21,253 bases of DNA from CAYPXN01 sp964470915 (GTDB lineage Bacteria > UBA10199 > JADFYH01): the NCBI GenBank assembly GCA_964470915.1, contig CAYYEM010000030.1, forward strand, positions 1-21,253, written 5' to 3'. A model generated the notes under the pieces. The model was given only the letters and a program-made list of their open reading frames with translations. It was not told the origin of the DNA and made no database searches. Shown piece after piece: positions 6,181-14,400 of the stretch. Both the position numbers and the translations under genes were made by a program. Position 1 is the stretch's first letter. Each line of letters opens with the position of its first letter.

Positions 6181-8010
6181 ATGGTCGATGGCCCTCAAAA
6201 TTCTGTAAAAATCATTCAAGAAGCCTACTCGGATGATTTTATAAGTAATGAAGAACTTCAAAACATCGAAACAGCCGTATTAGCTGATAAAAAAATTGAT
6301 GATGCGGAAGTGCAAGCTTTAGGCAAACTTCTAGAAATCAGCTCCTTTGAGCCTCTTCTCGACTCAGAAGTTTTACCACATTTTTTTATCCAAAGACTCA
6401 TAACTTCAAGAACAATAGACGATTATCAGGTCTATCACCCTTTTCATCGGAATTTTTATCAGCCGGATTCAAAAAGAACTTTTTGGTCTTATCAAAATCC
6501 TGAATTTGGAGCGAAACTGGATGTCGAAGGTGATGGTGGAATTTCCATCCAGGACGTACTTTCTTATAAACATCCTCAAGCTCAATCAAAACCTGACTAT
6601 ACTCATCATCTTTCTCTTCAACGGGAAATCCCTTTTGATTTTGCTTATCCACAATGGAATTCCCTGGTGCATTTTTTGCGTGGCAAAACTTTGGAAAGTC
6701 CAGAATCACTACAGAGTGTCCGAGAATTTATGCTCGGAGTTTATCAAGCAGACACTACACGCTTTGAAGCTCTTTTGGATGCTTTCAATGTTCATATAGA
6801 ACCCACGCTTTCAAAACATGACAATACTGATTTAGCCATCATGGCCATTGAAACTTCCATTGCACGAGTTTTAGGAGCTGAAAATTTCTTAGATATTTTT
6901 GGTGTCGCCACTAAATTAGATAATCTAGAAATTCCAATATATATCCGCACTAGATCCGAAGAAGAAAATGGAGATTGGGCAGCCTTCACTAGCAGTGGGA
7001 TGTTAAATGGAGCCTATCGTGTTTTCATCACTCTCTTCAGCGATCAGGAAACTTTGAGAGAAAAATCAGACGCTGTGCAACATGAAATGCGCCATGCTCT
7101 GATCAATCGTATCATTGGCTACGAACATCGACATGAACTGCCGCTCTTAGTAAGAGAACCTTTGGCAGAATACTGGGACAAGGGAGATGGCAAAATTGAA
7201 ATGCGTTCTTACCTTGCCAATACAGATGCAGCATTAGAGGCGAATTACATCCCAAAACTTTATGAAGTCCTTCTCAATCATGAAAATGATGGAAAAGTTT
7301 TTGATGAACATTTTGATGGCAATGTGCTTTTTTATTTTTTGGAGCGGCATTATGGCCCTGAAGCTTTGAAAAAATTCTGCCATGCCATAGTAAGCGAGGT
7401 TCATACACCAGGTTCTTTACTCGAAAAGGCATCTCAAGCAATGGCCAGTAAAACATGGCGGAACGTATTGGAAGATTTCAAAAGGGAAGCACCTCGTTAT
7501 CTTACCGAACTCAAACACGAAGAAGGGGGAAAAGCTTTCGAAACGGTCATTCAAGATTATTTTCATTTATCCTATGCGGACTGGTATCACGCTAATAAAG
7601 TGGATGAACTTCGCCAAATGTCAGCTGAAATGCGGCTCGAATTAAAAATAAATTTAGGTGAAATGTTACAAGCATATCCAAACTCGGTGTATAGCAGCCA
7701 TATTTCCTATCTTTTGGGACAGATCGAAATGTTTGAGGGAAATTTCAAACATGCCAGAGAACATTTTTTACAAGTAAACAACTTCCTGAGTTTTTCAGCT
7801 AGCTACGGCGTAATTTGGTCTTATGTTATGGAAGGAAATTTAGATTCAGCCTTACATCTCACCCAACAGCAAGATCTTCAAAATCCTCGCTTCTCACGAG
7901 TTTTAGAAGACATTTCAAAACATCAAGGCGAAGCACTTCGGGCTCGATATTTCAATTTCTATTTCAACCCCATCCAAGGAGAAATCCCATACTCACTGGA
8001 TGAAGTGTAA
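6181..8010 (+). CDS. HExxH zinc-metallopeptidase-like protein with EF-hand-like loop and helical-repeat tail
   Basis: This 609-residue soluble protein has no signal peptide or membrane segment. Near the N-terminus LADKKIDDAEV (about 34-44) resembles an acidic helix-loop-helix, and DVEGDGGISIQD (114-125) fits a calcium-binding EF-hand loop. The catalytic motif HEMRH is at 301-305, followed by LLVREPLAEYW (322-332), where Glu326 or Glu330 would be the third zinc ligand as in gluzincins. Residues about 490-600 look like paired TPR-type helices. The start is fixed by an in-frame TAA just upstream (6172-6174). A sigma-54 promoter ends almost at the ATG, so the mRNA is probably leaderless. I do not recognise a named family; substrate and site of action are unknown. 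Confidence 0.8.
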   Translation: MVDGPQNSVKIIQEAYSDDFISNEELQNIETAVLADKKIDDAEVQALGKLLEISSFEPLLDSEVLPHFFIQRLITSRTIDDYQVYHPFHRNFYQPDSKRTFWSYQNPEFGAKLDVEGDGGISIQDVLSYKHPQAQSKPDYTHHLSLQREIPFDFAYPQWNSLVHFLRGKTLESPESLQSVREFMLGVYQADTTRFEALLDAFNVHIEPTLSKHDNTDLAIMAIETSIARVLGAENFLDIFGVATKLDNLEIPIYIRTRSEEENGDWAAFTSSGMLNGAYRVFITLFSDQETLREKSDAVQHEMRHALINRIIGYEHRHELPLLVREPLAEYWDKGDGKIEMRSYLANTDAALEANYIPKLYEVLLNHENDGKVFDEHFDGNVLFYFLERHYGPEALKKFCHAIVSEVHTPGSLLEKASQAMASKTWRNVLEDFKREAPRYLTELKHEEGGKAFETVIQDYFHLSYADWYHANKVDELRQMSAEMRLELKINLGEMLQAYPNSVYSSHISYLLGQIEMFEGNFKHAREHFLQVNNFLSFSASYGVIWSYVMEGNLDSALHLTQQQDLQNPRFSRVLEDISKHQGEALRARYFNFYFNPIQGEIPYSLDEV

Positions 8011-8098
8011 GAGCTTTAAACACTTAACAAACTTTATCAAAATTAAGCTTGTTTAAGCCATTCAACAACTATTGTCCTCCCCAGCCGATAATTAAAAA

Positions 8099-8722
8099 AT
8101 GGGGCAATGCACGGTCAACAATCAGGCACCTTCTCTTCGTTCAGATATTCAATATTTTTTTGAGTATGTGACTTTTCAAGGAAAAAGCATTCCTGTTCCA
8201 ACAGCCGTTGGAAAAGCCAGTTTATATGGAAATAACAAAGATGGTTTTCTAGGAAAAAAAACGGCCACGGGCACTCCACTAAGGCCAAACAGCAAAATTG
8301 GAGCAATTCAAGCCTTTCCTTTAGCTCGTTTGTGGGGACGAGCCCCTTTACAATTAAACATCACACGAACAGACAATCAGGAAAAAGTAAAAGTAGCTGC
8401 GGATGATCGTGGTCCTTTTGAAACTAAAAAGCATGGAAACAAATGTGAATTTGTTGCTCATAGCAAACGAGTGATTGATCTCAGCTTTGCAGCAGGAAAA
8501 GCGATTCATTTTACTTCAGGAATTATCGAAGTAAACATACAACCTGAATTAGGCACTGCATGGCCGCCCAAAAACGAAAAAGAATTAGCGGGTTGGGTCG
8601 CAAGATTTCCGGGATTTCAAACTGCAGCGGGAAAAAAAATTGCAGAAGAATTTGCAAAACACTTCAAAGAATCTAAATTAAAAACTAATCCAACTACGAA
8701 TCCTAATGGTTATTATTTATAA
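8099..8722 (+). CDS. RlpA-like double-psi beta-barrel protein
   Basis: The 207-residue protein carries the RlpA/DPBB pattern: GKASLYG (38-44), KKTATGTPL (53-61), ADDRGPF (101-107) and RVIDLSFAAGKAI (124-136). RlpA proteins are usually outer-membrane lipoproteins that bind or cleave naked peptidoglycan glycans. Here there is no signal peptide, no lipobox and no SPOR domain, and a short basic tail rich in Lys and Asn follows. It lies 88 bp after the metallopeptidase gene on the same strand with no clear terminator, so it may share the sigma-54 promoter. The start lacks a good ribosome binding site (AATTAAAAA precedes the ATG), so the 5' end is uncertain. The last 10 nt overlap smpB tail to tail. 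Confidence 0.82.
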   Translation: MGQCTVNNQAPSLRSDIQYFFEYVTFQGKSIPVPTAVGKASLYGNNKDGFLGKKTATGTPLRPNSKIGAIQAFPLARLWGRAPLQLNITRTDNQEKVKVAADDRGPFETKKHGNKCEFVAHSKRVIDLSFAAGKAIHFTSGIIEVNIQPELGTAWPPKNEKELAGWVARFPGFQTAAGKKIAEEFAKHFKESKLKTNPTTNPNGYYL

Positions 8723-9177
8723 CGATCTTTTTTTACTGCTTTATCCATCTCACGATCTTGCTCGCGGCGTTTGATCGTTTCCCGTTTGTCGTAAAGTTTT
8801 TTTCCACGACCCAAGCCCAACTCCACCTTCGCTTTTCCTTTTTTAAAATATAATTTCAAAGGAATGAGAGTGAAACCTTTTTCTTGGGTTTTACTTTCTA
8901 GTTTTGCCAATTCAAGTTTATGCAAAAGTAATTTTCTCGCTCGCAAGGGATCATGATTAAAAGGACCTGCATTTGCATAGGGACTAATATGACAATTCAC
9001 AAGATAAGCTTCATTGTTGCGAAAATGAACATAAGAATCTGAAAGATTGGCTTTAGCATCTCGTAAGGCCTTTACTTCTGTGCCTTGCAAAACAAGGCCT
9101 GCTTCTACTTTTTCTACGATTTCGTAATTAAAAAGTGCCTTACGGTTGGTCGCAATATTTTTCTCACCTGCAGACAT
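8713..9177 (-). CDS. smpB: SsrA-binding protein SmpB (trans-translation)
   Basis: SmpB binds tmRNA and brings it to stalled ribosomes. The protein is about 154 residues and shows the family landmarks: NRKALFNYEIVEKVEAGLVL, QGTEVKALRDAKANLSDSYV, a HISPYANAGPFNHDPLRARKLLLH segment, KLYFKKGKAKVELGLGRGKK, and a basic C-terminal tail KRREQDREMDKAVKKDRYK that reaches the decoding centre. I place the start at the ATG 9177; a GTG two codons upstream (9183) is also possible, and neither has a strong ribosome binding site. The 3' end overlaps the convergent RlpA-like gene by 10 nt. No ssrA gene is visible in the window. Confidence 0.97.
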   Translation of the reverse strand: MSAGEKNIATNRKALFNYEIVEKVEAGLVLQGTEVKALRDAKANLSDSYVHFRNNEAYLVNCHISPYANAGPFNHDPLRARKLLLHKLELAKLESKTQEKGFTLIPLKLYFKKGKAKVELGLGRGKKLYDKRETIKRREQDREMDKAVKKDRYK

Positions 9178-9219
9178 AATCACTTAGATAGGCAGTCAGA
9201 AAGTATCAATGCAAGGAAA

Positions 9220-11145
9220 TTATCGGAGAGGCGTAGTAGACGGACGTGTAGTGCCTGACATAGGAGTTACAGAACCAGATCTTACAGGCATTGGACGCAC
9301 CTGAATTTCTAAACCTTCTCTTGAACCAGCCCTCTCTCTTGGAGACATCCGCATAGAAGCTTCTGGAAGATTTCGATCTGAAACTGGAATCACCATGCTA
9401 CGAGAGGACGCATTGGCAGCTTGGCCATTTCCCAAAGAAACATTTTCAGTCAAACCACGTAAAATAAAATTTTTAGAAACAGGATTATAAGCTAATGAAG
9501 CCCCCAAACCGATTCCATTGACATCCACCACTTTATTAACCTTCATAGCTTGTAGAGGAATTCTTTCTCCAAAGGTGTAATCGGCAAAATATACTTTTTC
9601 TCCAGCTAAGGCGGCAACAATTGTTTGGTCAGAATTATTTGCAATTTGACTCAAGTCAGCTGGAGCTTCAGAAAAATCAATTGAAATGTTTTTTTCTAAT
9701 TTCGAAATATCAAGATCAGGATTGGCAGGTAATGCAGCGTAGAGACTGTTGTAGGAAGCATTTGTCGGTATTTCAACGAAGTACATCGTTCTACCTGCAA
9801 TAAAAACAATTTCGTTTGCCAAATAATCTATATCTCCTCCCAGCAGAGTGATTTTTTTAGCGGTGTCCGCTTGAAGCACAATCATATCCGTAATAGGATG
9901 ATTCACATTCAAAGTAATCTCTCGTTGAAAATTAAAATTAGGCTCCTCCACAATATTACCCTGAAAAAAAGAAGCTCGATTATCTTTCCAGATAGCATAA
10001 AAAATATGGCTTCCCCTTTTTGCAAACGCAGTAGGAAGAGGTCCGTTGAGTCCTGATTTGGTAGGATAAAAAGCAAGGGCTCTACTATTCTGTTGATAAC
10101 TATAAAAACCTTGAGGAGCAGAAAAATAAAATACTAAGTCATTAAACTGAACATCTGACTGCACACCTTTTACTGGAGCATTAAAGCGCAATACATCCGC
10201 AACTACCCATTGCCCAGGCGTGTTTTCTTTTAAGATAATACCATTCTTACCTGCAGCAATGGCTAAAAAGTTTTGTTCGGGGGGACCTTTAATCTGAGCA
10301 GGTTCGATAGCATTTAAATCTTTGCAATAAGGAACTTGTAAATTCGTTTCAAGACCATCCCTGTCTACACGACTGAGAGGACAATAACCTTCATGAGCTG
10401 CCACGCTGGGTCTGGTGAAACAAGGGCCCACTTGAGGACAAATCACTTCCGCTACATTTTGAATACTCAAATCATCTGCATGAGCTGTTGAGACAAATAA
10501 ATCGAGCCAATTCCATTTTTGTGAAGCCTTACTCTGAATAAACCAAGTATCGCCTCCCGGTCCTACCTTCATGTTTGATTTTAAAAAGGGCCTTTGTTCA
10601 TTAGCGGGCACTAAGCCTGTAGGTTGAGAAGGAACATTCTGAACCGTTCCCATAATTTCTACACTGAAAACAGGCTTCAAAGCGACTCTCTGAGCAATGG
10701 CTAAACGATCTCCAATGAGCGCTTTGATTCGGGCTGTGAAAGAACCATCCGGGTTTGCTTTCACAATCACTTCATCGCCTACAGCCGCATAAGCAGAATT
10801 CACTACCACTTTTTGGTACCAAGAAATCTGAGGACCTATATTTCGAACACGTACTTCAGCATTTCCAATCGCTGAGCCTGGAGTGCCGCTAACAGTCACT
10901 GTGCCAGAATTATCAGGAGGGCTAATGGTAATTCCTGTCATATTGAGAGCTTCAGGGCCAGGAATCGAAACAGGAGGCGCACCTGCTCCACCCACACCCC
11001 CACCAGGACTGCCTCCGCCAGGACCTCCGGAACCACCACAGGAATAAACGCCACTGACGAATAAAGTCAAAGTTAAGGCGATAAATGTAAGGATTTTACG
11101 AATCGGAAAATTTGTTTTTGAGGGGAGTTTCGTGTGCCACATCAT
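9220..11145 (-). CDS. Large hypothetical lipoprotein with glycine-rich linker
   Basis: The 641-residue protein starts with a basic n-region and a hydrophobic stretch (KILTFIALTLTLFV, 17-30), then a lipobox ending at VYSC with Cys36 as the likely lipidated residue. A Gly/Pro-rich linker follows (37-60), then a segment resembling a surface beta-sandwich (about 68-165), then a long body with recurring short strands such as FLAIAAGKNGIILKE and DLVFYFSAPQGFY that may form a propeller-like fold. The C-terminal 60 residues are rich in Arg, Ser, Pro and Thr and probably disordered. Start support: AAGGTG at 11154-11159, 8 nt before the ATG. I do not recognise the family. It is divergent from the kinase-regulator gene. 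Confidence 0.8.
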   Translation of the reverse strand: MMWHTKLPSKTNFPIRKILTFIALTLTLFVSGVYSCGGSGGPGGGSPGGGVGGAGAPPVSIPGPEALNMTGITISPPDNSGTVTVSGTPGSAIGNAEVRVRNIGPQISWYQKVVVNSAYAAVGDEVIVKANPDGSFTARIKALIGDRLAIAQRVALKPVFSVEIMGTVQNVPSQPTGLVPANEQRPFLKSNMKVGPGGDTWFIQSKASQKWNWLDLFVSTAHADDLSIQNVAEVICPQVGPCFTRPSVAAHEGYCPLSRVDRDGLETNLQVPYCKDLNAIEPAQIKGPPEQNFLAIAAGKNGIILKENTPGQWVVADVLRFNAPVKGVQSDVQFNDLVFYFSAPQGFYSYQQNSRALAFYPTKSGLNGPLPTAFAKRGSHIFYAIWKDNRASFFQGNIVEEPNFNFQREITLNVNHPITDMIVLQADTAKKITLLGGDIDYLANEIVFIAGRTMYFVEIPTNASYNSLYAALPANPDLDISKLEKNISIDFSEAPADLSQIANNSDQTIVAALAGEKVYFADYTFGERIPLQAMKVNKVVDVNGIGLGASLAYNPVSKNFILRGLTENVSLGNGQAANASSRSMVIPVSDRNLPEASMRMSPRERAGSREGLEIQVRPMPVRSGSVTPMSGTTRPSTTPLR

Positions 11146-11261
11146 AGCTATTACACCTTATTTGGGCAAATCTGTCATCGCCTAAGTAAGACGAATCTAT
11201 GCCCTTTTATTTTTTGATGTGTGCCCTACCTTTAAATTATCGACTAAGGAGATAATAAAGT

Positions 11262-11308
11262 TGAGTCTTTTCTGAAGAAAAACACAAAAAACAAGCTGAA
11301 AAGAGTCA
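11262..11308. repeat. Imperfect inverted repeat in the lipoprotein/kinase intergenic region
   Basis: TGAGTCTTTTCTG (11262-11274) and CTGAAAAGAGTCA (11296-11308) are inverted repeats at 11 of 13 positions around a 21-nt A-rich spacer. It lies midway in the 341-bp divergent gap (11146-11486), which is otherwise very AT-rich and holds no gene that I can see. It could be an operator or an mRNA hairpin in the 5' region of either gene. Confidence 0.4.
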
Positions 11309-11309
11309 G

Positions 11310-11343
11310 TTTTAAGCAATTTCTAACAATTTTTAGCTTAAAA
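11310..11343. repeat. Perfect 8-bp inverted repeat in the same divergent gap
   Basis: TTTTAAGC (11310-11317) and GCTTAAAA (11336-11343) are exact reverse complements separated by 18 nt and directly follow the previous inverted repeat. The region is AT-rich, so chance is possible. The spacing of about two helical turns between half-sites would suit a dimeric regulator. Promoters for the flanking genes could not be placed with confidence. Confidence 0.35.
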
Positions 11344-11486
11344 TCAGGTCTATTTAGTCCAAAAAAAGATGAATTAACACTTTCTTTAATAATTATACTT
11401 ATTTAAAATAAGATATATCATTTAAAATCACCCTACATAATTTCTTATTTATGAATATATAAACTGTTTAATATTTTTGTAAGCTA

Positions 11487-14400
11487 ATGAATTCAATTAA
11501 CAATTTAAAAATAAATCGGCTTCTAGGTTCTGGCTTATCAGGGGAAGTTTTTTTAGCTGAAAACTCAGAAGGACTTTATGCCCTTAAATTTTTAAAAATA
11601 AGCCCTGGGCCCTTAAGCAAAAACGAAAGTATCCGAAGCTTTAAAGAAGAATTTTCCATTTTAAAAAACTTATCACACCCACACATCGCTCAAATTCATA
11701 ATTTTGGATATGACGAAAAAACAGAACGCTACTTTTACAGTAGCGAATATATCGAAGGGAAAAATTTATACGATGCCAGTCAGGACATGAGTTGCGAAAC
11801 ACTTGAAAAACTTTTTGTCCAAACACTGAGAGCTCTCGAATATCTTCACTCCCGTGCTATTTTTCACTTTGATTTAAAACCTCAAAACATTCTTGTCAAA
11901 ACTCCATCCTCTGCTGATGCTCTGATCAAACTGATTGATTTTGGTTTAGCAGGATACAAGCCTAAAGGAAACATAGTTGGAACTCCTGCTTATATAGCGC
12001 CAGAAATTATTTTAGGAGAAAGTCCGGATGCAAGAGCAGATCTTTATTCACTCGGCATCGTCTTTTATGAATGTTTAACCAAACAAAATCCCTTTCGTAC
12101 AAAATCCATTTCTGAAACTTTCAAACTTCAACAAAGCTTAAAAGTACCGCCTCCTTCTGAACTTCGAAAAGAAATTCCAGAATATCTAGATCAAGTCATT
12201 TTGAAACTTTTACAAAAAAATCCTCAAAATCGTTATTCCCATGCTGGCGCTGTGATTCAAGAAATCAATCAACTCTCCGGAAAGAATTATGCGATTGAAA
12301 CTTCAGATACATTACTTGCCTATCTTCCAGGTGAAGGAATTTTTATTGATCGAAAAAAGGAAATGGAGGATTTTACAAAAATATTTCAAGAATTTTCAAA
12401 AAGCACTCATACTCTTTACAAAAGAAATATTTTTCTCACAGGGGTAGCAGGCCTTGGCAAAACCAGACTCCTCAAAGAATTAAGATTTCACGCTCAATTA
12501 CATGATGCTAAAGTATTTTTATATCATGACCAGATTCCTTCCGATATCAATGCCCCTTTAGTGCTGATTGCAGATAATATCGAACAAAACACTCTTCAGA
12601 AATTATCCATTTTTTCAGACTCATTCACACATTCACTTATTATGATTCTTGCGGGGCAAGAACACTTGAAGCCACCTGCTGATTATCTTGTCTGGAAACT
12701 TTCTCCGTTTGGAATTCAAGAAGTGAAGGATTATTTAGTCGCTCTGACTGGCCTTAAAAAACCACCTGATTTTCTCATGGAAGAAATTACTAAACGAAGT
12801 CAGGGAAACCCACTTTTTATCTCTGAACTTATCAAGAAACTGATTCAAAAAAATCTCCTACTCGATAAATCAGGACGTTGGAGCGCAAATGCTTATGAAG
12901 ATTTTGAAATTAATTTTTCTCAAATTGAAATTCCTAAAACCATTCATGATTTTCTAAAAAAAGAATATGAAGCTTTTTCACCACAAGAACAAGAAATCCT
13001 TAAAATTTTTACAATCTGGAAAAACTCGCTCGGTTTAATCGAATTGGAAAAACTTTCTCAAACTCCAAACATCTCTGAAATAATTCATCATTTACTTGAA
13101 AATGGAATCTTAAATAAGAATGAAAAGAATCAGAGTTATGACTTTAACAATCCACAATTAAGAGAAGTGGTCTTGGAGTTAATGCCTGAAACAGAAAAGC
13201 AAAAAATTCATCAACAACTTGCCATAGCAATCAAAACAGATCCGGCCAATCACAAGAACTATCTCTATCATTTTTCTAGGAGCGCATTTACCCATGAGAC
13301 TTTGGAAGCTTTATTGAATCTGGGTAAGCTTTTAATGCAAGAAGGGAATACTCAAGAAGCGAAGCAAAATTTTGAGCTAGCCTATCATAGAAAAAATATT
13401 TCCGATCTTGAAAGAATGGAAATAGGTCTGCTCTGGGGAGATGCTCTCCTTAAAAACTCTGAGACTGAATCTGCCGGAAAATTATTTGAAAATATCCGTG
13501 AAGAACTCAAGAAAATCAAACTGAGCCCTGAAAATATGCCTGCTAAAGTAGAAGTATTAGAAAAACTAGGGGCTGTTTATCTTAAAAAACAAGAACCTGG
13601 CATAGCTCGCGAAATTTTCAGTTCAGCCCTCACCTTATTGGAAGAACACAATTATTCAAAAGTTAAACCTCTGATCATCCAAAACTACATGGCACGCGCA
13701 AAATTGGCAGAAGGACATCAGGATGAGGCTCTGGAAATTTTTCTAAAGACTCAAGAGATTTGGAAAAATGATCTGAATGAAATTGAAAAAAAACAAGTTC
13801 TTAATAACGATCTTGCTACAGTCTATCAACTTAAACAAAATCAGTTAAAAGCATTTGAGCAGTTTGAGAAAGATCTCGATTTTTACGAAAGCATTCCTCA
13901 TCACTATCTTGTAGCACGCACTCATTACCATTTAGCTGAAGTAAGTACAGCGCTCAAAAAAACTGAGAGCACTGTAAAACATTACAAAAGTTGTATCGAG
14001 ATTTCCAAAAATCAACATTTCTATGACTTGCTTTTGCGTGCTTATAATGGTTTAGGCAATCTTCTCAACATTCATAAAGATTATCATAACTCAATTCTTT
14101 ATTATGAAAGAGCACTTGCGATTAGCATAAAAATTCAGGACCTCAATTCTCAAGCAGCCATCTCTACCAATTTAGGCATTCTATACAATGAAAACAGCAA
14201 AACCGATTTAGCTTTTCCTCAAGTATACCAGGCTATTTTCTTATTAGAAAAAATTAGAAACAAAACTGCTTTCCAAATTTATTTTTTAATTCGCGCAAAA
14301 ATTGAAATGGGAGACATTTTAAGAAAGCTTAAAAAATTTGAAGAGGCCCGTGATTATATCAAAGAAGCTTTATCACTCATTGAAGAACATCCTCATCAAG

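Noticed and set aside
6506..6799. 97-codon plus-strand frame and other antisense frames inside large genes
   Set aside because: They are alternative-frame shadows of well-supported genes with no domain or ribosome binding site of their own.
8011..8098. Partial inverted repeats in the gap after the metallopeptidase gene as a terminator
   Set aside because: The stems are short and mismatched and no T-run follows, so I see no supported terminator here.
11120..11145. TGGCAC near the start of the 641-residue lipoprotein gene (minus strand) as a sigma-54 promoter
   Set aside because: It lies inside the coding start and has no TTGC at the -12 position.
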